A stretch of DNA of 12,234 bases from Pseudomonadota bacterium (lineage in GTDB: Bacteria; Pseudomonadota; Gammaproteobacteria; Pseudomonadales; Pseudomonadaceae): assembly GCA_023388335.1 (NCBI GenBank), contig JAEWGL010000152.1, positions 1-12,234 on the forward strand, written 5' to 3'. A program made the translations under genes and the position numbers. Below, piece after piece: positions 5,863-12,234 of this stretch. The number at the start of each line of letters is the position of its first letter. The stretch's first letter is position 1. A model generated the notes under the pieces. It was not told the origin of the DNA, did no database searches, and saw only the letters and a list, made by a program, of their open reading frames with translations.

Positions 5863-8298
5863 TGCTTGTCTCCGTAATGGATTCTGTTATGAGCTAACGG
5901 GGTTACTATTCTAATATTGTCCATGTCGTAAACACCGCCGCTCTCGTTTATCGGTGTGCTGTGATGCAATACATATGTCATTTGGCTCATATATATATCC
6001 AGGTCGTCAACCCCAGGCGCATACCCATGCTTCCTCATTCGAAGCAAGCTCCTCTCTTCGAACTGTGTTGAAAGATCAGGATCATTTGCAACGGTTTTCC
6101 AGAATTTTCTTCTGAAAGCATCAAAATTCCGGAATTTTTCGCCTCTGAGGTGCTTGGCAACCTGCGTCGGTATCGGAGCGCCTTCGCCGCGGCTGGCGTC
6201 TCCCAGCCAAAGTCCGATTACCCGTGTACCGGTTCCTATGGCAGTTCCTGGTTCGAATCGGGGGCTTTTGAATACCACCAATATCGGCGGTAACCCCGAT
6301 TCAACCGGGAAGGTAATGATCAGCCGTTCTTGATCAAGGTCTAGAGCCGGATACCTCTCTTGTTCTGTGCTGGCCGGATTCAGGCTACTACCGCTGTAAA
6401 CGACCGTGCCAGGTGGGGCTGGTGGCAAGCTGGTGGAACTACCCTGTTCGCTGCCCGGAGCATTGACAGGAGTCCAGGTGAGAATACGTTGGGGGTTGTC
6501 AAGTATCAGACTGTAAACCTGCCGCTCAGCGTCGAACGTCGCCGGGCGGACCGCTACTGGCTTACCACCGGATACTACATAAAGGCCCAAGTCGCTTTCG
6601 TTCTAACTCCCGGCTAGGAGGTATGGAACGTCGATGCTGTCCGATATCAGAGCGAGGGCTGCGAGGTCGGGGCCACCCGGTGGCGATAGATCGTTCAGCG
6701 GCGTACTGATGAGGTAGCGCCGGTCGCTATTACCCAAGCTTGAAGGCCAGGCCAGCGCCATGGTGGCGACCAGCGCTTGGGCTCCGCCGGCAGCTATGGA
6801 TACGGCTAATCTGGCAACAGCTGAGCGTATGGCCGTTTGCAGCGACGCGTAAGCATTCGCCGGATTCGAGAAAGTTGATGGACCAATTGGTAAAACCAGC
6901 GGCAGTAACGCGGAAGCTTACCGATAGAGCTGTAAGTAATACGCTGTCGCTCATTCTCCTCTCGCTTACGTTTAGCATTGCCCTTCTGACGCGTTTCCTT
7001 GGCCCTGCGTTCGGTTTCGGCTTTTTGGGCAGCCCTCATGGCCTTCGCTTCGGCCTTGGCTTTCTGGGTAGCCTCTTTGGCCTTGCGTTTGGCTTCGACT
7101 TTCTCGGCAGCTTCCTTGGCCTTGCGTTCGGCCTCGGCTGCAACTTTTTGTGCTGCTTCCTTGGCTTGCCGCTCGGCCAGAATCTTCAGTTCTGCCTCCA
7201 CTTGGTGCCTGACTTGCAGTCGTTCAATCTCCAGCGCGCGCTGGTGCAGCGCGGCTATCGCGCAGGTAAATTGTTGCAAATACCGGATAGACTCAGTTAA
7301 GGCCAGCGCATGGTGATAGTCCTTCCATAACGGGCCAGCACGTCTCGTTCTCTGCTCGTCAACGAGGTGTAAAAGTCCTTCGACCTGGGGCTTGGACAAT
7401 GGACTTCTGATCTGCGGATTTTGTTGGTCAAATTTCGGAATTTGTAATTGTTTGATTTGAACCAGCTTGGCGGCGGTCCCGTGATACGCTTCTAGGCTTT
7501 GTACAAGGCTCAATGATTCGCCAATACTGGTATGATTGCGCATTTCATGCTGCAAGACGCTAGGTAGGCAGTCGAAACAATTTGCCGCTCTACGGCGATT
7601 TGCGTTGTTCTGCGCTCTATTGCTTTCGGAAGATCAAGGGACTGTTGTTTGAGTTCTTCTTGATCCAGTTGGCGAGCCAGCTCATGAAGGTCGTCTGCCA
7701 GCGCTTGATGCTTCTGCGCTTCGATATGTAGGCGGTAGGCCCCATCCCATGATCTGTTGAGTCTGGAAATCAGTTCCCTTCCAAACGCTTCCCCCTTCGA
7801 GGTGAATACTCCGGGTTCCAGTATTCTGCTCATCATCGAGTCAGGTCGCTTATAGAACGCCGGAGCGCCGTAAAAACTCAGGGCATCAGGTAGCGTCTGC
7901 AAGTAACCCTCACGAATCTGTCTGATACGTGAGGTCAAATTTTGCTGTTCGCTCATTTGCTGCGATAGCAGGGGTCCGCCCGCGTCCTTGGCCTCTGCTG
8001 CTGCTTGAGCTCGTTCTGCAGCAATTTGATTGGGTAGCTGTTTTATGTGTGAGGCATATTTTTCATCGTGATCTTGAATGATGACTTGATATTCTTCACC
8101 CAATACCCTTCGGGTGGAGATTATCTTTGCAAGATCCCTCGTTGCGGGGCTGGTTCCTCGGGGGTGTCCTTGGCTCAAACCCCAGCCTCCGTAACCTGGC
8201 CCGCCCCCGCCGTCCAATGGCGTCAGTGCAATACCCGTCGGCGCCTCGGCGGTGATCCACAACCCTTCGTTGAAATAAATCGTTGTGTCTTGTGCCAT
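5859..8298 (-). pseudogene. S-type pyocin / colicin E9-like HNH DNase bacteriocin, broken by two frameshifts and an amber codon
   Basis: The start ATG (8296-8298) has AGGAGG six bases upstream. Frame one (MAQDTTIYFNEGLW...) runs to a stop at 7510. Frame two carries on from about 7567, where one lost C in GCC would restore STALPSVLQHEMRNHTSIGE. It holds the KA-rich coiled coil. A second one-base loss near 6917-6920 (GGTAA-GCT) moves to frame three, which has ALAWPSSLGNSDRRYLISTPLNDL of the S-type pyocin translocation domain, then an amber TAG at 6603-6605, then the rest. Length 2440 plus two lost bases is exactly 814 codons. In restored numbering: N-terminal receptor-binding part about 1-130, helical region to about 448, pyocin S domain 462-690, DNase about 698-813. 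The HNH residues His779, His780, Asn795, His804 and His808 match the spacing of colicin E9 His102, His103, Asn118, His127, His131. Each lesion could be a sequencing error, but three together argue for a true pseudogene. Confidence 0.9.
6956..7174 (-). repeat. Degenerate tandem repeat coding for a KA-rich coiled coil
   Basis: Within the second frame of the bacteriocin pseudogene, DNA units resembling TTGGCCTTGCGTTCGGC (plus-strand view) recur at roughly 30-50 base intervals. They encode ERQAKEAAQKVAAEAERKAKEAAEKVEAKRKAKEA, a long charged helix as found in the stalks of S-type pyocins and colicins. Slippage in such repeats could generate indels, but both inferred frameshifts lie outside it. Confidence 0.6.
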
Positions 8299-8346
8299 GT
8301 AGATCCTCCTGATCATTACATGGCAAAAGTGCCCGAATCTGACCTA

Positions 8347-8358
8347 CCGATATATCGG
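8347..8358. promoter_or_regulatory. 12-bp palindrome upstream of the bacteriocin gene
   Basis: CCGATATATCGG is perfectly self-complementary and lies about 49 bases before the bacteriocin start codon, in the 109-base gap between mdeR and the bacteriocin gene. It could be an operator or part of the promoter. No LexA-type CTG-N10-CAG box and no PrtN P-box repeats were seen in this gap. Confidence 0.35.
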
Positions 8359-8401
8359 ATCCAGCCTATAAGATAGTGAGATCGTGCTTAACTTCTGGTG
8401 G

Positions 8402-8458
8402 GATTTTCTATATATGCCTCTCGGACACCGGAATCACCCGCCGTTCCTTCACGGCTTT
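8402..8458 (-). repeat. Right direct repeat: the intact lrp (mdeR) 3' end
   Basis: This is the partner of the fossil at 5310-5366, in the same orientation and 3093 bases away. It covers the last 16 codons and stop of mdeR plus a few bases downstream. Together the two copies bracket the bacteriocin and immunity genes. Confidence 0.75.
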
Positions 8459-8887
8459 GTACGAAAAGCTCGAATAGATCTCCTTCACTCCCGGTAGCCG
8501 CTGTAGCACTTCGCGAGTGAATTCGCCGAACGACTCCAGATCCCGTGCCAGGATCTCCAGCAGGAAGTCATACCGCCCGGAAATGTTGTGGCATGCCACG
8601 ATTTCGGGAATCGCCAGCAGCCGCTGCTCGAATGCCAGTGCCATCTCCTTGGTGTGCGAATCCATCATGATGCTGACGAACGCGGTCACGCCGAACCCCA
8701 GCGCCTTGGGCGAGAGCGTGGCCTGGTAACCGGTGATGTAGCCGTTTTCCTCCAGCAGTTTGACCCGGCGCCAGCAGGGCGAGGTGGTCAGGGAGACTTG
8801 GTCGGCAAGCTCGGACACCGTCAGGCGGGCGTTGTCCTGCAGGGCGCCCAATAGGGCACGGTCGGTGCGGTCGAGGGTCGAAGGCAT
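8408..8887 (-). CDS. mdeR: Lrp/AsnC-family transcriptional regulator (MdeR)
   Basis: 159 residues. An N-terminal helix-turn-helix (about residues 22-50: TVSELADQVSLTTSPCWRRVKLLEENGYI) is followed by the AsnC ligand-binding/oligomerisation domain (VTAFVSIMMDSH ... GRYDFLLEILARDLESFGEF ... LPGVKEIYSSFSYK). It is divergent from mdeA with 128 bases between the start codons. This is the arrangement described for P. putida, where MdeR, an Lrp homolog, controls the methionine gamma-lyase operon. A strong AGGAGGG (8894-8900 on the minus strand) precedes the ATG. Its 3' end is the junction with the bacteriocin block, and no terminator is seen after it, so read-through into that block is possible. The MdeR name rests on context; other Lrp paralogs look similar. 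Confidence 0.85.
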   Translation of the reverse strand: MPSTLDRTDRALLGALQDNARLTVSELADQVSLTTSPCWRRVKLLEENGYITGYQATLSPKALGFGVTAFVSIMMDSHTKEMALAFEQRLLAIPEIVACHNISGRYDFLLEILARDLESFGEFTREVLQRLPGVKEIYSSFSYKAVKERRVIPVSERHI

Positions 8888-9015
8888 GATTTGCCCTCCT
8901 GTGGCGTTTATTGTTGTTTTTGTGCCAATAAGGCAGCGAACCTGTAGGCAACTTTGGAAAAATATCTGTACGTCGTTGGCATAAGCTTAGATCAAACCAC
9001 GGGAGGCACGAGGCC
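8888..9015. promoter_or_regulatory. mdeR-mdeA divergent control region
   Basis: Contains TGCC-AATAA-GGCA (8923-8935) and a further TTGGCA (8976-8981), the inverse of TGCCAA (8923-8928), about five helical turns apart. Lrp-type octamers often bind several such half-sites in a shared spacer. The AT-rich stretch between them (TTTGGAAAAATATC) is easily bent. The mdeA ribosome site GGGAGG is at 9001-9006. No clear sigma-70 pair stands out for mdeA; TTGGAA (8954-8959) is a possible -35. Confidence 0.4.
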
Positions 9016-10209
9016 ATGCGCGACGTCGACATGAAGGGCGGATTTGCAACACGGGCCATCCACCATGGCTACGATCCGCAGAGCCAGCAGGGCGCGTTGG
9101 TGCCGCCGGTCTACCAGACAGCCACCTATGCCTTCCCGACGGTTGAGTACGGCGCGGCATGCTTTGCCGGCGAAACCGGTGGGCATTTCTACAGCCGCAT
9201 CTCCAACCCGACCCTGGCCCTGCTCGAAGCACGCATGGCGTCGCTGGAAGGCGGGGAGGCGGGGCTGGCCTTGGCCTCGGGCATGGGCGCCATCACCTCG
9301 ACGATGTGGACCTTGCTGCGTCCCGGTGACGAGGTGATCGTCGGCCGCACCCTGTACGGCTGTACCTTCGCCTTCCTGCATCACGGCATCGGCGAGTTCG
9401 GCGTCAAGGTGCGCCACGTTGATTTGAACGACCTGCAGGCGCTGGCCGCGGCGATTGGCCCGCGGACGCGCCTGATCTATTTCGAGACACCGGCCAACCC
9501 GAACATGCAGTTGGTGGATATCACCGCGGTGGTGAGCCTGGCCCATCAGCATGACATTCAGGTCGTGGTCGATAACACCTATTGCACACCCTATCTGCAG
9601 CGGCCGCTGGAACTGGGTGCGGACCTGGTGGTGCACTCGGCGACCAAGTACCTGAGCGGTCACGGCGACATCACGGCGGGCCTGGTGATCGGACGCAAGG
9701 CGTTGATCGAGCGCATCCGCCTGGAAGGCCTCAAGGACATGACCGGCGCGGTGCTCTCGCCCCACGATGCGTCCTTGCTGATGCGCGGCATGAAGACCCT
9801 GGCGCTGCGCATGGAGCGCCATTGCGCCAACGCCCAGCAGGTCGCCGAGTTCATCGAGCGTCAGCCGACGGTCGAACTGATCCACTATCCAGGACTACCG
9901 ACATTCGCCCAGTACGCGCTGGCACAGCGCCAGATGCGCTTGCCCGGCGGGATGATCGCCTTCGAACTCAAGGGTGGCATCGAGGCAGGACGGCGGTTCA
10001 TGAATGCCCTGCAATTGTTCAGCCGCGCGGTCAGCCTGGGCGATGCCGAATCCCTGGCCCAGCATCCGGCGAGCATGACGCATTCAAGTTATAGCGCACA
10101 GGAGCGGGCGCTCTATGGGATTTCCGAAGGGCTGGTGCGGCTGTCGGTGGGGCTGGAGGACATCGACGACCTGATCGCGGATATCAGGCAGGCGTTTTCG
10201 GTGATTTGA
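9016..10209 (+). CDS. mdeA: L-methionine gamma-lyase (MdeA)
   Basis: A 397-residue PLP enzyme of the Cys/Met metabolism family (P. putida enzyme: 398). It splits L-methionine into methanethiol, ammonia and 2-oxobutanoate. With this start the numbering falls exactly on the known P. putida enzyme: PLP lysine Lys211 in SATKYLSG, phosphate contacts Tyr59 and Arg61, Tyr114, Asp186, and the specificity residues Cys116 (LYGCTFAF), Lys240 and Asp241. Cys116 separates true methionine gamma-lyases from cystathionine gamma-lyases and gamma-synthases. GGGAGG lies 9 bases before the ATG; the in-frame ATG at 9031 would lose residues that match the family's length. Divergent mdeR probably controls it. The mdeB gene (an E1-type 2-oxo acid dehydrogenase), which follows mdeA in P. 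putida, is absent: a terminator and a minus-strand gene come next. Confidence 0.95.
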   Translation: MRDVDMKGGFATRAIHHGYDPQSQQGALVPPVYQTATYAFPTVEYGAACFAGETGGHFYSRISNPTLALLEARMASLEGGEAGLALASGMGAITSTMWTLLRPGDEVIVGRTLYGCTFAFLHHGIGEFGVKVRHVDLNDLQALAAAIGPRTRLIYFETPANPNMQLVDITAVVSLAHQHDIQVVVDNTYCTPYLQRPLELGADLVVHSATKYLSGHGDITAGLVIGRKALIERIRLEGLKDMTGAVLSPHDASLLMRGMKTLALRMERHCANAQQVAEFIERQPTVELIHYPGLPTFAQYALAQRQMRLPGGMIAFELKGGIEAGRRFMNALQLFSRAVSLGDAESLAQHPASMTHSSYSAQERALYGISEGLVRLSVGLEDIDDLIADIRQAFSVI

Positions 10210-10214
10210 CTGGC

Positions 10215-10244
10215 AAAAAAAAGGCCTCGAAAGAGGCCCTTTTT
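10215..10244. terminator. Bidirectional terminator between mdeA and the YhcB-family gene
   Basis: GGCCTC (10223-10228), a GAAA tetraloop and GAGGCC (10233-10238), with a run of A before and CTTTTT after. It lies between two convergent genes, with a T-run on each strand, so it can serve both. Confidence 0.9.
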
Positions 10245-10251
10245 CATCGAC

Positions 10252-10686
10252 TCAACGCTTGAGTCCATACTGCTCGTCTAGCATGCCCGGAGCGTTCGGC
10301 GACTTGGGCGCGTAGTCGCGAGGTACTTCGGTATCCTTCGGCGGGGTCAGGCGGTCACGCGGGCCCTGGGCGGCATCGGAGTGCAGAGCAGCCAGCAGGC
10401 GCTGGCGGGTCAGGTCATCCAGGGCCAGGCGGTTGGCGCCGTCGGCCAGATGATCCTGAACATCCTGGTAGCTCTGGGTCAGTCGCTGAACCAGCGAGGC
10501 GGTGCTGTTGAAGTGGGTGACCACTTCGTTCTGGTAGCTGTCGAAGCGCTGCTGGATTTCGTCAAGCTGCCGCTGGGTGCTGCTGGGGGCGGCGTTGGGC
10601 AAGAGTCGGGCAACCACGAAACCGACGACGACGCCCACGACGAGGGCCAGGGTCGGCAACAACCAAACTAAGAGCGAGAGTTCCAC
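10252..10686 (-). CDS. yhcB: YhcB/ZapG family (DUF1043) inner-membrane protein
   Basis: 144 residues from a GTG start, with GAGGAAGGA just upstream. One N-terminal membrane helix (about 4-26, LLVWLLPTLALVVGVVVGFVVA) is followed by a cytoplasmic coiled coil (about 36-75, QRQLDEIQQRFDSYQNEVVTHFNSTASLVQRLTQSY) and a Pro-rich, probably disordered tail. E. coli YhcB (ZapG) links cell division and envelope growth, and its loss perturbs division and rod shape. Transfer of that role to Pseudomonas is by family only. It converges on mdeA and is divergent from the hydrolase gene. Confidence 0.88.
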   Translation of the reverse strand: MELSLLVWLLPTLALVVGVVVGFVVARLLPNAAPSSTQRQLDEIQQRFDSYQNEVVTHFNSTASLVQRLTQSYQDVQDHLADGANRLALDDLTRQRLLAALHSDAAQGPRDRLTPPKDTEVPRDYAPKSPNAPGMLDEQYGLKR

Positions 10687-10719
10687 GAGTCCTTCCTCTA
10701 TAAACGGCTTTGCTTTACG

Positions 10720-10747
10720 TTAACGGCTCGGACCTGCGCTGTATACC
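10720..10747 (+). promoter_or_regulatory. Possible promoter of the hydrolase-trpS pair
   Basis: TTAACG (10720-10725), 16 bases, TATACC (10742-10747), each four of six matches to sigma-70 consensus, about 80 bases before the hydrolase start. The spacer 10687-10825 is otherwise featureless and must also hold the yhcB promoter. Confidence 0.3.
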
Positions 10748-10825
10748 GCGAGCGATCGCAAATATCTCAGAACAGAATTCATCAGCTAGACGAGTCGACC
10801 CATTCCGAGGTCACGGAGTAGTGCC

Positions 10826-11461
10826 TTGCTTATCCGCGAAACCCCTGTATTCATCGACGGCCCTAGCGGCCAACTGGAAGCCTTGTACCTGGATGTCGCC
10901 GATCCCCGTGGCGTCGTGTTGATCTGTCATCCGAACCCGGTTCAGGGCGGCACCATGCTCAACAAGGTGGTCTCGACGCTGCAACGCACTGCCCGCGACG
11001 CCGGCTACAGCACGCTGCGCTTCAACTACCGCGGCGTCGGCCAGAGTGCCGGCTGCCATGACATGGGCGGTGGCGAGGTCGAGGACGCCTACGCCGCCGC
11101 CGCCTGGCTGCGCGAGCAGCAGCCGAGCCTGCCGTTGGTGCTGATGGGCTTTTCCTTCGGAGGCTTCGTCGCCGCCAGCCTCGGCGGTCGCCTGGAAGCC
11201 GAGGGGGTGGAGCTGCAACATCTGTTCATGATTGCCCCAGCGGTGATGCGCCTGACTGCCGAGTACAGCCTGCCCCAGCGTTGCCCGCTGAGCGTCGTGC
11301 AGCCCGATGCCGACGAGGTGGTCGAGCCCCAGCGGGTCTATGACTGGTCCGTGGCACTGGCGCGCCCCCATGAGCTGCTGAAAGTGGCAGAATGCGGACA
11401 CTTCTTTCATGGCAAGCTGACCGACCTCAAGGATCTGGTACTGCCGCGTCTTTCGAACTGA
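10826..11461 (+). CDS. Alpha/beta hydrolase of the CHPHPxxGG type
   Basis: A 211-residue cytoplasmic alpha/beta hydrolase with no signal peptide. LICHPNPVQGG (32-42) is the oxyanion-side motif of this subfamily, GFSFGG (108-113) is the nucleophile elbow with Ser110, an Asp at 161 or 163 (QPDADEVV) is the likely acid, and His192 in CGHFFHGK the base. The natural substrate is unknown. The TTG at 10826 is chosen because GGAG (10815-10818) lies 7 bases upstream, no in-frame ATG or GTG lies near it, and the N-terminus (MLIRETPVFIDGPSGQLEALYLD) agrees with homologs as I recall them. trpS begins 25 bases after the stop, so the two are probably co-transcribed. Confidence 0.85.
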   Translation: MLIRETPVFIDGPSGQLEALYLDVADPRGVVLICHPNPVQGGTMLNKVVSTLQRTARDAGYSTLRFNYRGVGQSAGCHDMGGGEVEDAYAAAAWLREQQPSLPLVLMGFSFGGFVAASLGGRLEAEGVELQHLFMIAPAVMRLTAEYSLPQRCPLSVVQPDADEVVEPQRVYDWSVALARPHELLKVAECGHFFHGKLTDLKDLVLPRLSN

Positions 11462-11486
11462 GCCAAGCCTGATTAAGCGATAACCC

Positions 11487-12234
11487 ATGACTACGCGTAT
11501 TCTCACCGGTATCACCACCACCGGCACCCCGCACCTGGGCAACTATGCCGGTGCCATCCGCCCGGCGATCCTCGCCAGCCAGCAGCCCGGTGCCGACTCG
11601 TTCTACTTCCTGGCCGACTACCACGCCCTGATCAAGTGCGACGACCCGTTGCGCATCCAGCGCTCGCGCCTGGAAATTGCCGCCACCTGGCTCGCCGGGG
11701 GCCTTGATCATGAGCGAGTGACCTTCTACCGCCAGTCCGACATCCCCGAGATCCCCGAGCTGACCTGGCTGCTGACCTGTGTCAGCGCCAAGGGCCTGCT
11801 CAACCGTGCCCACGCCTACAAGGCCTCGGTGGACAAGAACGTCGAGAACGGTGAAGACCCGGATGCCGGCGTGACCATGGGCCTGTACAGCTACCCGGTG
11901 CTGATGGCCGCCGACATCCTCATGTTCAATGCGCACAAGGTTCCAGTCGGTCGCGATCAGATCCAGCACGTGGAAATGGCCCGCGATATCGGCCAGCGCT
12001 TCAACCACCTGTTCGGCCGGGGCAAGGAGTTTTTCACCCTGCCTGAAGCGGTGATCGAGGAGAGCGTGGCGACGCTGCCAGGCCTGGACGGTCGCAAGAT
12101 GTCCAAGAGCTACGACAACACCATTCCGCTGTTCAGCAGCGCCAAGGACATGAAGGACGCCATCTCGCGCATCGTCACCGACTCGCGCGCGCCGGGCGAG
12201 CCCAAGGATCCGGGTACTTCGCACCTGTTCACCC
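11487..12234 (+). CDS. trpS: Tryptophanyl-tRNA synthetase, N-terminal 249 codons (cut by window end)
   Basis: A class I aminoacyl-tRNA synthetase that charges tRNA-Trp. The HIGH-type motif is TPHLGNY (14-20) and KMSKS is at 204-208, with the tryptophan/adenylate pocket residues in MGLYSYPVLMAADILMF (131-147) and VGRDQIQHVEMARDI (154-168) between them. The frame is open to the last base; the Pseudomonas enzyme is of the long type (about 450 residues as I recall), so a little under half is missing. No strong Shine-Dalgarno sequence precedes the ATG (AAGCGATAACCC), so translation may depend partly on the hydrolase gene just upstream. Confidence 0.95.
   Translation, partial: MTTRILTGITTTGTPHLGNYAGAIRPAILASQQPGADSFYFLADYHALIKCDDPLRIQRSRLEIAATWLAGGLDHERVTFYRQSDIPEIPELTWLLTCVSAKGLLNRAHAYKASVDKNVENGEDPDAGVTMGLYSYPVLMAADILMFNAHKVPVGRDQIQHVEMARDIGQRFNHLFGRGKEFFTLPEAVIEESVATLPGLDGRKMSKSYDNTIPLFSSAKDMKDAISRIVTDSRAPGEPKDPGTSHLFT

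Noticed and set aside
6740..7300. 186-residue plus-strand frame opposite the bacteriocin coiled coil
   Set aside because: Its Gly/Phe/Leu-rich translation is the mirror of the KA-rich repeat; there is no ribosome site or family match.
6806..7567. Programmed frameshifting in the bacteriocin gene
   Set aside because: Neither junction has a slippery heptamer or a downstream structure, and an additional amber codon lies further on; simple mutational decay explains all three.
8299..8407. SOS (LexA) box or PrtN P-box upstream of the bacteriocin gene
   Set aside because: No CTG-N10-CAG and no paired ATTGnnGT elements were found on either strand.
8992..9885. 297-residue minus-strand frame across mdeA
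   Set aside because: Antisense shadow; the plus-strand product carries every methionine gamma-lyase active-site residue.
11427..12224. 265-residue minus-strand frame across trpS
   Set aside because: Antisense shadow; the plus strand has HIGH and KMSKS motifs in place.

Overview
The window is a chromosomal segment of a Pseudomonas, most likely from the P. putida/P. entomophila side of the genus. The basis is GC-rich coding sequence, a fused CysNC bifunctional protein, and the gene neighbourhood algW - nif3 family - cysD - cysNC ... yhcB family - alpha/beta hydrolase - trpS, which I recall from Pseudomonas genomes. No database was searched; family assignments come from reading the translated motifs.

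Layout. Positions 1-114 hold the 5' end of algW (minus strand; DegS-like periplasmic protease). It is divergent from a Nif3/YbgI metal protein (325-1083). Next comes the sulfate activation locus cysD (1242-2159) and cysNC (2657-4558), which together make APS and PAPS. The two cys genes are separated by a small four-helix-bundle protein gene (2262-2603). That gene is bracketed by two inverted arrays of 7-bp repeats, which look like the ends of a cassette inserted exactly at the cysD/cysNC junction. A strong terminator follows cysNC. After it is a small secreted protein (4778-5143) that is little more than a signal peptide plus a peptidase S74 (endosialidase-type chaperone) domain.

The accessory part runs from about 5310 to 8458. 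It carries, on the minus strand, an S-type pyocin/colicin E9-like DNase bacteriocin gene (5859-8298) and its Im9-like immunity gene (5599-5862). The toxin gene is a pseudogene. Two single-base losses and one in-frame amber codon break it into three pieces, and adding back two bases gives a length of exactly 814 codons. The immunity gene is intact. The block is flanked by direct repeats (5310-5366 and 8402-8458). The right copy is the real 3' end of an Lrp-family gene; the left copy is a diverged fossil of the same 3' end. This is the most informative structural signal in the window and marks how the bacteriocin block was joined to the chromosome.

The right part holds a divergent pair: mdeR (8408-8887, minus; Lrp/AsnC regulator) and mdeA (9016-10209; methionine gamma-lyase with all the diagnostic active-site residues). 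The usual mdeB partner is absent; mdeA is followed directly by a bidirectional-looking terminator. Then come a YhcB/ZapG-family membrane protein (10252-10686, minus), an alpha/beta hydrolase with a TTG start (10826-11461), and the 5' part of trpS (11487 to the window end).

Functionally the window places sulfate assimilation (cysD/cysNC) near methionine breakdown (mdeA/mdeR), with a decayed competition module between them. I did not recognise a wholly new system. The points most worth following are the lrp-3'-end duplication around the bacteriocin block, the repeat-bounded four-helix-bundle cassette in the cys operon, and the stand-alone periplasmic S74 domain.
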